Positions 25,421 to 33,832 of a DNA stretch of 64,000 nt are shown here, in pieces. The translations under genes were made by a program, and so were the position numbers. Below the pieces are notes generated by a model that saw nothing but the letters and a program-made list of their open reading frames with translations, was not told the DNA's origin and made no database searches. The DNA comes from Arcanobacterium phocae. Its GTDB lineage: Bacteria > Actinomycetota > Actinomycetes > Actinomycetales > Actinomycetaceae. The stretch is from positions 124,001-188,000 of the forward strand of contig NZ_LT629804.1 of NCBI RefSeq assembly GCF_900105865.1, read 5' to 3'. Within the stretch, counting starts at the first letter, position 1, and the number at the start of each line of letters is the position of its first letter.

Positions 25421-27018
25421 TGGAAAATACCCGTAATAAAGTTGAGGACCGGACTTGGGAAGATACCAAGAACGATAGTACCAGCCAGTGCGGCGCTAAT
25501 GGCAACTATACTTAGGCCTTCCGATGAAACAACCTCAATCTGTTCGGTCTCTGGCTCGGTGAAGAACATTAGCTGGATCAGACGGAAGTAGAAGAACGCA
25601 GTCACTACCGAGGCAATGATTGCAATAATAACGAGCACTGAGTTGCCAGCCACGATGCCAGTACTGAACACCTCGAATTTTCCAATGAATCCTGCTGTTA
25701 GTGGGATGCCAGCGAAAGACAACAAGAACACAACCATTGCTGTAGCAAGGAAGGGGTTAGTCTTGCCCAAACCTGCCCAGTGCGAAAGCTTGGTAGCCTC
25801 GCCACCAATATTGCCATCACTATCTTTGCTACGTACCAAAGTGACAACGCCAAATGCGCCGACTGTTGCCAAGCCATAGGCTAATAGGTAGAAAACAATC
25901 GAGCCTAGTGCTGCCAGTTGAACACCGTTAACATGTGCTAATACCGACTTAACAGCTATCAAAATGAATCCTGCATGGGCGATCGACGAGTATGCAAGCA
26001 GACGCTTGACATCATCTTGTACTAAGCCCATAACTGTTCCCACAACAATCGTGGCGATAATGATCACCCACATAAAGATCTGGAATGATTCCGGAACAAC
26101 CGCAACTATCCATGCGAACACGCGGACCATTGCGATAAACGCAGCAGCTTTTGTTCCAGCGGCCATGAATCCGGTAATCGGTGTAGGTGCACCCTGATAA
26201 ACATCTGGAGTCCACGAGTGGAATGGAACTGCACCGACTTTAAAGAGTAAACCGATGACGAGCATAATTGCACCAACGGCGAGGAACAGAACCGTTGCCT
26301 GCTGTTGCTGTGCCAAAATGGCTACACCATAGAAGCTGAGCGTTCCGGTGGCTCCGTAAATAAATGCGGCGCCCATCAAGAAAATTGCTGACGAAAAAGC
26401 ACCGAGTAAGAAGTACTTTAACGCCGCTTCCTGGGACAGCAGGCGACGTCGTCGAGCAGTTGCGCTCAAAACGTACAGTGGCAAGGACAGTAGCTCAAGA
26501 GCGATGAACATTGCCAGTAAATCGAATGCAGAAACGAATGCCATCATGCCACCGGTAGCAAAGAGAGCCAGTGGGAAAATTTCAGTTTGTTCCCGCTGTG
26601 CTTCAGTTGATTCGCGCTCTGCAGCGGAACCCGGGCGTGTCGCTGCCGAAGCAACGAAAGCTCCATCACGCAACGAGGTGCGATCAGCAATCAGCATGAA
26701 AGATAGCAAGGCGCAGAGCACAATAACTGCTTGACCCATGACTGAAAATCCATCTTCAACAAAAGCAACGCCAGAGAACGGAGCTTCTTGCGCAATGGAC
26801 AATGGACGCAACATACCAGGAGTTTGCTGGTGGGACAGATCTGTCCACCGCCAAATAATGGTGACAAAAGCAGCGGCAAGTGCCAAAAGGGAAACTACTA
26901 CCTGCACAAGACGACGAACAGAGCGCGGTAGAAAAGCTTCCAGCAATGTACCTAGCACACCGGCACCCAGAACAATAATTAATGGTAACGATGCGAGCCA
27001 ATTAATCGTGAGATTCAC
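25417..27018 (-). CDS. nuoN: NADH-quinone oxidoreductase subunit N
   Basis: 533 residues with about 14 hydrophobic helices, an antiporter-like proton-channel subunit of complex I. The typical ALKYFLLGAFSSA segment and the VGAVPFHSWTPDVYQGAPTPITGFMAAG motif with its conserved Lys/His are present. An acidic loop after helix 4 (RPGSAAERESTEAQREQTE) is an insertion relative to the E. coli protein. It overlaps nuoM and the polyprenyl synthase by 4 bases each. Confidence 0.95.
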   Translation of the reverse strand: MNLTINWLASLPLIIVLGAGVLGTLLEAFLPRSVRRLVQVVVSLLALAAAFVTIIWRWTDLSHQQTPGMLRPLSIAQEAPFSGVAFVEDGFSVMGQAVIVLCALLSFMLIADRTSLRDGAFVASAATRPGSAAERESTEAQREQTEIFPLALFATGGMMAFVSAFDLLAMFIALELLSLPLYVLSATARRRRLLSQEAALKYFLLGAFSSAIFLMGAAFIYGATGTLSFYGVAILAQQQQATVLFLAVGAIMLVIGLLFKVGAVPFHSWTPDVYQGAPTPITGFMAAGTKAAAFIAMVRVFAWIVAVVPESFQIFMWVIIIATIVVGTVMGLVQDDVKRLLAYSSIAHAGFILIAVKSVLAHVNGVQLAALGSIVFYLLAYGLATVGAFGVVTLVRSKDSDGNIGGEATKLSHWAGLGKTNPFLATAMVVFLLSFAGIPLTAGFIGKFEVFSTGIVAGNSVLVIIAIIASVVTAFFYFRLIQLMFFTEPETEQIEVVSSEGLSIVAISAALAGTIVLGIFPSPVLNFITGIFQ

Positions 27019-28547
27019 TTGTCGCTCCCTTCAATAGAAACCTGGGTATTGTCCGTTACAGTGACCGGAATAATCGTGGCATTGTCAGCAACCGGGGATA
27101 CCATCTCCAAAACCGGAGCTGGATAAAAGCCCAGAGCTAGCATCGCAACAATCAAACCACCTGCAACAACTTTTTCTCGTCCACCCATGTCTTGAACTTC
27201 AATATCTGGCTTTGGTCCGGTGAAAGCTCGTTGGTATGGCAACAAAATATAAATCGCGGCTAGAACAACACCAATTACTGCACACAGTGCGACCACCGGC
27301 CAAACACTATATGTTCCCATCAAGACTAGGTACTCCGGAATAAAACCAGATAGACCAGGTAGCGCAATGGTCGCTAGTCCAGCGATAAGGAATGTTCCCG
27401 CAATGATTGGTGTTACTCGTTGCCAACCTCCGTAAGAGGAAATCAAGTAGGAATGTCCACGTCGTTCTAAGAATCCAACGATGAGGAACAAACCAGCTGT
27501 ACCAATACCGTGTGCCACCATGTAAAGAATCGAACCTGTTAATGCGAGTGCCGATCCAGAGAAAATACCCATGACCATAAAGCCAAAGTGAGAAATAGAT
27601 GTGTAGGAGACAAGTCTCAAGAGGTTATCTGATGAGATTGCCATGAGGGCACCCCAGATAATCGAAATAATAGCCAAAGTAAGCACTACCGGTGCTGCAA
27701 CAGTGACAGCGCGCGGGAAAAGTGGCAAGCAAATGGCAATCATGCCAAAGGTGCCAAGCTTATCAAGGATTCCGACCAGCAGAGTTGACGTTCCGGTAGA
27801 AGCCGAAGCAGCTGTATCAGGTAGCCACGTATGTACCGGCCACATCGGCGCTTTGATCGCAAACGCAATAAAGAATGATAGGAACACCCACATCTGAGCA
27901 GTATCGCTCAACCGCAGCGTACCTTGGATGTGGTCGAGAATGAACGCTTCGGATCCGCCTTGACCATAGGCATATACAGCGATGATGCCAGCAAGCATGA
28001 TGAGACCACCAGCAAGAGAGAACAGCAGGAATTTCATTGCTGCTCGCACACGGCCGGTTCCACCGTAACGACCGATCATGAAGTAGACCGGAACGATCAT
28101 GGCTTCGAATAAAACATAGAAGAGGAATACATCGCGAGCAGCAAAGAGACCAATCATCACTGCTTCTAGAACTAGTACCCAGGCAAAATAACCTGAGTCT
28201 TCGTGCGCTTCAAAGTCTTCCCATTCTGCGAGGATAACAAACGGAACCAGAAGTACTGCTAGGCCGATCATGACCGCGCCCATGCCGTTGATTCCCCATG
28301 TTAGCGAAACACCGATTTGAGGGATCCACGGATAGGACTCGTAGAGTTGGGTAGTACCAGCATTGGCCATATCAAAACTCGTTGCTAAAGCAGCAACAAA
28401 TCCTGCTAGCACTAAAACAGAAATAGCTAGAGCGAATTGCCGAGCAAAAGTCCGAAGTTGCGGAACAAGCCACAGCACCAGTCCGCTAACAAACGGAATC
28501 GCAACGAGGACAGTGAGCCACGGAGCGGTTGCTTCAATGATGTTCAT
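27015..28547 (-). CDS. nuoM: NADH-quinone oxidoreductase subunit M
   Basis: 510 residues, about 14 membrane helices. The FYVLFEAMIVPVYFMIG segment contains the essential glutamate of helix 5, and PMWPVHTWLPDTAASAST is the conserved antiporter-like channel motif with a histidine. It transfers protons across the membrane during NADH oxidation. The start overlaps no gene; nuoL ends 19 bases upstream. The stop overlaps nuoN by 4 bases. Confidence 0.96.
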   Translation of the reverse strand: MNIIEATAPWLTVLVAIPFVSGLVLWLVPQLRTFARQFALAISVLVLAGFVAALATSFDMANAGTTQLYESYPWIPQIGVSLTWGINGMGAVMIGLAVLLVPFVILAEWEDFEAHEDSGYFAWVLVLEAVMIGLFAARDVFLFYVLFEAMIVPVYFMIGRYGGTGRVRAAMKFLLFSLAGGLIMLAGIIAVYAYGQGGSEAFILDHIQGTLRLSDTAQMWVFLSFFIAFAIKAPMWPVHTWLPDTAASASTGTSTLLVGILDKLGTFGMIAICLPLFPRAVTVAAPVVLTLAIISIIWGALMAISSDNLLRLVSYTSISHFGFMVMGIFSGSALALTGSILYMVAHGIGTAGLFLIVGFLERRGHSYLISSYGGWQRVTPIIAGTFLIAGLATIALPGLSGFIPEYLVLMGTYSVWPVVALCAVIGVVLAAIYILLPYQRAFTGPKPDIEVQDMGGREKVVAGGLIVAMLALGFYPAPVLEMVSPVADNATIIPVTVTDNTQVSIEGSDK

Positions 28548-28566
28548 GTGAATAAATCTCCTAGTC

Positions 28567-30501
28567 TCACATCGATGCTTGAACTGCTAAAGCCAAAGCC
28601 AGCACAACTCCGAATGTAATCCAGCTGGCATAGGTTCGAACATATCCTGTTTGTAGTTTTCCAACCAAATGGCCAGAAGAGTGGGTCGCCTTTGCTAGTC
28701 CTTCAACGCCACCATCGATCAACATGTGATCAGCTACTGATGTGCCCTCAACAACGGCGATACCTGGTTTCATAAATACGTTCTCATTGAAAGCATCTTG
28801 GTAGAGGTCAACACGGGCAGCCCGCACAAGTGCGTTGCTGTGCGGAGCGAGCATCGGAACTTCGCTAGCAATATACATCTTCCAAGCTACTCCGACGCCG
28901 ATCGCGACGACGCCTAGCGTCGCACCCGTGATGAGCCAGACCGGCAACACTGGGTCTGGATGCTCACCGTGCCCGATAGCTGGCTCAAGCCAGGTCAGGA
29001 ATCCGGTGTAGTTTAGAACCGCACCTAAGCCCAACGAACCAAGTGCAAGAATTGCCATTGGAACCCACATGAACGGTGATGGATCATGCGGATGCTTTTC
29101 GTTGTGGTCCCAGCGTTCGTTGCCTAAGAAGATTGCGAAGAACACGCGCGACATGTAGAAGGCGGTTAGCCCAGCAACCAACACTGTGATTATTCCGAAA
29201 ATCCACGGCCGCATACCACTACCAGTGAATGCTACTTCGATGATCTTGTCTTTGGAGAAGTATCCGGACAGGAACGGGAATCCAATGATTGCCAAATAGC
29301 CAGCCATAAATGTTACGAATGTGATCTTCATGTGGCGGGCCAAGCCACCGAAGCCACGCACGTTAACTTCATCGTTCATAGCGTGCATAACTGCACCGGC
29401 TCCCAAGAACATGTTCGCCTTAAAGAAACCGTGGGTAACGAGATGGAAGATAGCAAACGCGGCACCCACCGGCCCCATTGTTGCAGCGAGCATCATGTAG
29501 CCGATCTGCGACATTGTCGAAGCCGCCAAGACTTTCTTCATATCGTCTTTAGCCGCACCAACAACAGCTCCGAATACCAAGGTAATCAGGCCGATAATTG
29601 CGACTGCTAACGATGCCGTTGGCGAGGCAGCGTAGATAGCTCCAGAACGTACCATGAGATAAACACCGGCGGTAACCATAGTGGCTGCGTGGATGAGTGC
29701 CGAAACTGGGGTCGGGCCGGCCATTGCATCGCCTAACCACGCTTGCAATGGGAACTGCGCTGATTTACCACAAGCTGCTACCAATAAGAACAGACCGATA
29801 AATGTTGCGGTGCCAGGAGTTATCGCGGAAGCTCCAGCTACGACGTCGGTAAACGCGACTGACCGGAAGGATACAACCATTGCCATCATTGCGATAAGCA
29901 TTCCAAGATCGCCAATACGGTTCATAACGAATGCTTTCTTACCGGCTGTGGCGTAAGCGGGAACGTGGTTCCAGAAGGAAATCAGCAAGTAAGAAGCTAA
30001 ACCAACACCTTCCCAGCCGAAGAACAACACCAGATAGGAGTTGCCGAGAACAAGAAGAAGCATCGAAGCTACGAACAAATTCAGATAGGCGAAGAAGCGA
30101 CGGCGGTCCGAGTCATGTTCCATATACGAAATCGAATAGATATGGATAAGCGTTCCGACGAACGTTACCAGCATAACGAATGTCATGGACAGCGGATCAA
30201 CACGGGTTCCAAAATCAATACTGAGTTCGCCTGCCGGTACCCAAGTATAAAGTGTTGATTCAAGAACGCGTTCGGTACCTTCCATGCCTAAAAGTTGCAC
30301 GGTTGCGGTTAAACCGACGACGAAGGCTGCAGCGGACGCGAGCGTACCGAGCCAATGTCCCCAGCGATCAAGACGGCGTCCACCGACAAGAAGAATTCCA
30401 CAAGATACGAGCGGGATCGCTACAGCTAACCAAATCATGCTAGCTGCCCCAGTTGCCTGCCCAACCTGTGCTACTGCGGTTAGATTAAACAAGAGATTCA
30501 C
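28567..30501 (-). CDS. nuoL: NADH-quinone oxidoreductase subunit L
   Basis: 644 residues. Antiporter-like channel motifs are present (FGWEGVGLASYLLI with the helix 5 glutamate, then AQFPLQAWLGDAMAGPTPVSALIHAATMVTAGVYL in parts). The C-terminal ~100 residues contain the long lateral helix region and final membrane anchor that span the other antiporter subunits. It is the most distal proton pump of complex I and lies 12 bases downstream of nuoK. Confidence 0.97.
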   Translation of the reverse strand: MNLLFNLTAVAQVGQATGAASMIWLAVAIPLVSCGILLVGGRRLDRWGHWLGTLASAAAFVVGLTATVQLLGMEGTERVLESTLYTWVPAGELSIDFGTRVDPLSMTFVMLVTFVGTLIHIYSISYMEHDSDRRRFFAYLNLFVASMLLLVLGNSYLVLFFGWEGVGLASYLLISFWNHVPAYATAGKKAFVMNRIGDLGMLIAMMAMVVSFRSVAFTDVVAGASAITPGTATFIGLFLLVAACGKSAQFPLQAWLGDAMAGPTPVSALIHAATMVTAGVYLMVRSGAIYAASPTASLAVAIIGLITLVFGAVVGAAKDDMKKVLAASTMSQIGYMMLAATMGPVGAAFAIFHLVTHGFFKANMFLGAGAVMHAMNDEVNVRGFGGLARHMKITFVTFMAGYLAIIGFPFLSGYFSKDKIIEVAFTGSGMRPWIFGIITVLVAGLTAFYMSRVFFAIFLGNERWDHNEKHPHDPSPFMWVPMAILALGSLGLGAVLNYTGFLTWLEPAIGHGEHPDPVLPVWLITGATLGVVAIGVGVAWKMYIASEVPMLAPHSNALVRAARVDLYQDAFNENVFMKPGIAVVEGTSVADHMLIDGGVEGLAKATHSSGHLVGKLQTGYVRTYASWITFGVVLALALAVQASM

Positions 30502-30513
30502 ACCTGCTTTCCG

Positions 30514-30813
30514 TCAGTGCTTCATGAGGTTGGCACCGTCGAGCGATGCAGACCTACGGGTTCGGAAAATAGAAACAATAATAGCGAGTCCGACGACAAC
30601 TTCAGCGGCTGCGACAACCATGACGAAGAACGCGAACTGTTGTCCGGCCAAGTTGCCATGCATTCGCGAGAATGTAATGAATGCAAGGTTGCATGCCGAA
30701 AGCATCAGTTCGATGCCGAGAAGTGCGATCACACCGTTGCGACGCGTGAGAACTGTGGCAGCTCCAATCGCAAACAAGATGGCCGCTAAAGCAATGTAAA
30801 ACATGAGGTTCAT
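30514..30813 (-). CDS. nuoK: NADH-quinone oxidoreductase subunit K
   Basis: 99 residues, three membrane helices. [14 protein letters not shown] contains the conserved membrane glutamate of the proton path in helix 2, and [16 protein letters not shown] the one in helix 3. Length is typical. The ATG overlaps the nuoJ stop. Confidence 0.95.
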   Translation of the reverse strand: MNLMFYIALAAILFAIGAATVLTRRNGVIALLGIELMLSACNLAFITFSRMHGNLAGQQFAFFVMVVAAAEVVVGLAIIVSIFRTRRSASLDGANLMKH

Positions 30814-31817
30814 CAGTTTTCCTCCGACTTCTCAGTGTTTTCTTCAGTAATGTCGCGCTCACGCTTGAGCGTCTGTGCATCGGGTACTGAGGACTCAGTT
30901 TGTTCGGAAGCCACAGCATCGGACTGTCGAGAGGTGAGACGCGACAGCGCGCCATCATGATCTGGAGCTTGTTCACCAGGCATTCCGGCGACGCGAGCAC
31001 GGCCAGTTGTGCCGTATGTTGCTGGGCCATCAATTCCACCAGAGACGACACGCTTAACCGTTACTGGCGAAATTTCGCCAACAGTGCGGACTTGGCCTCG
31101 AATGTGGAGCACTCGGCTGGTAGATTCCTCAACTGGCTGCCCACCAGTTGTTAGCGCTGGATTGGCAGACGAATTTGATTCTGCATAGACACCCGGCGGT
31201 GGCTTCTGGCCAACATGGACCGCTTGCGAGGTGAATTCTTGCATCCGCTGGTGGGCTAGTTCTTCTTGAGAAATGCGCTTTTGCACCCGATCTCGATGAG
31301 TAAGTGTCATTGCGCCTAAAGCGGCCACAATCAGAAGTGTTCCGGTTAGCTGTAGGGTCAGTATCGAGCTAGAGAAGATCAGCTTTGCCACGCCCACTGG
31401 ATTAGTCTCGGCATTTGCTTGTTCTAACCCGATGCCGGCCGGAGCGTGTGCGCCGAAAGCAACACCGATCAAAATAGCTGCGATTCCTACGCCACCGAGA
31501 GCAGCAACGGGACGCTGTATCTTCAGTGTTTCGTGTCCTGAATCAGCTGAATCAACACCGATGAGCATCAGGACGAACAAGAACATCATCAAAATTGCGC
31601 CGGTGTAGACAACTACCTGAACCACACCCATAAAAGGTGCTTCAAGCGCGGTGTAGAGTACGGCCAGACCGACCATAACTCCGATGATGCTCAAAGTTGT
31701 GAGTACGGCTTTACGAGTAATAAGGAGACCAAAAATAGCTAAGGCCACCATACATACTGAAGTGACTGAGAAGAGGATGGTCTCCCCCATACCAATTGTT
31801 AGCGTTTCGCTAGGCAT
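30813..31817 (-). CDS. nuoJ: NADH-quinone oxidoreductase subunit J with long C-terminal extension
   Basis: 334 residues against about 165-200 in E. coli-type NuoJ. The first ~175 residues hold the five expected membrane helices, including the conserved [23 protein letters not shown] in part. The remaining ~150 residues are hydrophilic, rich in Ser, Thr, Gln and charged residues and probably disordered on the cytoplasmic side. Extended NuoJ tails are known in other actinobacteria, though lengths vary. The stop overlaps nuoK and the start abuts nuoI. Confidence 0.93.
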   Translation of the reverse strand: MPSETLTIGMGETILFSVTSVCMVALAIFGLLITRKAVLTTLSIIGVMVGLAVLYTALEAPFMGVVQVVVYTGAILMMFLFVLMLIGVDSADSGHETLKIQRPVAALGGVGIAAILIGVAFGAHAPAGIGLEQANAETNPVGVAKLIFSSSILTLQLTGTLLIVAALGAMTLTHRDRVQKRISQEELAHQRMQEFTSQAVHVGQKPPPGVYAESNSSANPALTTGGQPVEESTSRVLHIRGQVRTVGEISPVTVKRVVSGGIDGPATYGTTGRARVAGMPGEQAPDHDGALSRLTSRQSDAVASEQTESSVPDAQTLKRERDITEENTEKSEEN

Positions 31818-32500
31818 CAGTGCTGAGCCTCCTTCTGCGGCGCGGACGTCACTTGTGCTGAGGTAATAGTCGGATCTTCAGGACGTGCCTGCTTGACCCA
31901 TTCGACTTGGTCTTGAGTCGGACCAGTGATGTTACCTTTATAGTAGTCCGCGTCAGTAGTGCCTTCGGCCATCGGATGCGGAGTTGAGAGCATTCCCTCG
32001 GCTAACGGTACGAGCAAATCTTGTTTCTCGTAGATCAACGATTCCCGGCTCTGATCTGCCACTTCGTACTTATTAGTCATTGTCAACGCGCGTGTAGGAC
32101 ATGCTTGAATACAATACGAGCAGAAAATACACCGCAGATAATTGATCTGATATACCCGTCCATAGCGCTCGCCAGGTGAGTATTGCTCTCCTGGATGGTT
32201 CGAGGAAGCTTCGACGAATATAGCGTCTGCCGGACATGCCCACGCACATAGTTCACAGCCAATGCACTTTTCCAGACCATCTGCATACCGGTTCAGCTGG
32301 TGCATACCGTGATAACGCGGCCGAGTTGGTGTTTTCTGTTCTGGCTTATGCGGCAAGTACTGCTCGGTAACAGCTGGCCGAAACAGCGTGGAGAACGTGA
32401 CACCGAAACCGGCTACCGGTGCGAATGCTCGTCCCAGAATTCCTTTTTTGTTCGGACTATAGAGCGATTCGTCTGGCTGTGTGAATTCTTTGTCAGACAT
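31817..32500 (-). CDS. nuoI: NADH-quinone oxidoreductase subunit I (2x[4Fe-4S])
   Basis: 227 residues. Two complete [4Fe-4S] motifs, [12 protein letters not shown] and [12 protein letters not shown], each with the CxxCxxCxxxCP spacing, carry electrons (N6a, N6b) towards the quinone site. The N-terminal part has an amphipathic membrane-associated helix, and the C-terminus is extended and hydrophilic. It abuts nuoJ (one-base overlap) and lies 3 bases downstream of nuoH. Confidence 0.96.
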   Translation of the reverse strand: MSDKEFTQPDESLYSPNKKGILGRAFAPVAGFGVTFSTLFRPAVTEQYLPHKPEQKTPTRPRYHGMHQLNRYADGLEKCIGCELCAWACPADAIFVEASSNHPGEQYSPGERYGRVYQINYLRCIFCSYCIQACPTRALTMTNKYEVADQSRESLIYEKQDLLVPLAEGMLSTPHPMAEGTTDADYYKGNITGPTQDQVEWVKQARPEDPTITSAQVTSAPQKEAQH

Positions 32501-32503
32501 TCC

Positions 32504-33832
32504 TCACGCCTCCTCGGTCGTAGTTGATGCAACATGGGCTACTCGGCGCGTGGCACGCGGCGACGGCGGCAAGTGTTGCCCGGGCAATGGTGGAACTGGG
32601 TAACCGTCTTCAAATCCATCAAATTCTTCGCTTTCGCGCTGGGCAATAATCTCAGCTTGTGACAACGTTTCATCATCGCGTACAAAAGCCCAGATCAGCA
32701 TAATGACCGCGAAACCTGTAGAGAGAATGATCGTTGGCCAACGATCATCAAATTGCGGATTGACCATCTGATAGCCCCGAAGTACGAGAACAATCGTCAG
32801 CCAGATAAGCGCCGATGGGATCAGGCCTTTCCAACCGAGCTTCATGAATTGGTCGTATCGGAAGCGCAAAAGTGTGGCGCGAACCCAAACGAAGATTCCG
32901 ATAAACATCCACACCTTGACGATAAATACCAGCATTGGGAACCATCCAACATTCGGGTTAAAGCCAATCAAGCCACCAAGAGATGTCAGGATTGGCCCTG
33001 AGCGCCAACCGCCGAAGAATAGCGTCACAGCAAGCATTGACACGTTGAACATGTTGACGTATTCGCCTAGGTAGTACCATGCGAACTTCATTGATGAGTA
33101 TTCGGTGTGTGGGCCTGCGACGATTTCACCTTCGGCTTCTGGAAGGTCGAATGGTAACCGGTTAGTTTCACCGAACATCGTTACCAAGAACACTAAGAAA
33201 GCTGGGAGTAGCGATACGACATTCCACAAATCTTGCTGAGCCGCCACGATTCCCGACGTCGACATCGTTGCAGTTGCAAGGAAAATCGTCACGAGGCTGA
33301 GGCCTTGGGCTAGTTCGTAGGAAATCATCTGCGTTGCCGAACGTACAGATCCATAGAGCGGCAACGTTGATTTAGCAGACCAGCCGCCGAATACCAAGCC
33401 GTATTCACCGAGTGCAGCAACTGCTAGCACAAACAGCATAGCCACCGGTGAATCAGTCAGTTGCAGCGGCGTATGCAGCCCAAAGATGGAAACTGACGGG
33501 CCCATTGGAATGACTGCCATAACCGAAAATGCACAGATAGCAGTGATCACTGGCGCTACCAAGTACACAACTTTTTCAGCGCCAGCAAGCCAAAAGTCTT
33601 CTTTCAACAGAAGCTTGATAGCATCTGGAAAGGACTGGCCCAGACCGAATGGTCCAACAGTATTTGGTCCAACACGATTCTGGAACCGGGCGATGAGTCG
33701 TCGCTCGAACCACAGCGCAAAAATCACTGAGAAGATCAAGAATACGACGATAAATAGGGCTTTAAGGGCCGCAATCCACCAGGTGTCGTTAGAGAAATCA
33801 GCCGCGACCTGGGTAGCGATCATCGGATTCAC
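32504..33832 (-). CDS. nuoH: NADH-quinone oxidoreductase subunit H
   Basis: 442 residues with eight or nine membrane helices. ALWFERRLIARFQNRVGPNTVG and the long acidic loop NRLPFDLPEAEGEIVAGPHTEYSS line the quinone chamber and the first proton channel. A C-terminal cytoplasmic tail of about 70 residues, rich in Glu, Arg and Pro, is longer than in E. coli. The start overlaps the nuoG stop by 4 bases. Confidence 0.96.
   Translation of the reverse strand: MNPMIATQVAADFSNDTWWIAALKALFIVVFLIFSVIFALWFERRLIARFQNRVGPNTVGPFGLGQSFPDAIKLLLKEDFWLAGAEKVVYLVAPVITAICAFSVMAVIPMGPSVSIFGLHTPLQLTDSPVAMLFVLAVAALGEYGLVFGGWSAKSTLPLYGSVRSATQMISYELAQGLSLVTIFLATATMSTSGIVAAQQDLWNVVSLLPAFLVFLVTMFGETNRLPFDLPEAEGEIVAGPHTEYSSMKFAWYYLGEYVNMFNVSMLAVTLFFGGWRSGPILTSLGGLIGFNPNVGWFPMLVFIVKVWMFIGIFVWVRATLLRFRYDQFMKLGWKGLIPSALIWLTIVLVLRGYQMVNPQFDDRWPTIILSTGFAVIMLIWAFVRDDETLSQAEIIAQRESEEFDGFEDGYPVPPLPGQHLPPSPRATRRVAHVASTTTEEA

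Noticed and set aside
30284..30799. 171-codon ORF antisense to nuoL and nuoK
   Set aside because: Covers two genuine complex I genes; low-complexity Ala/Thr product.
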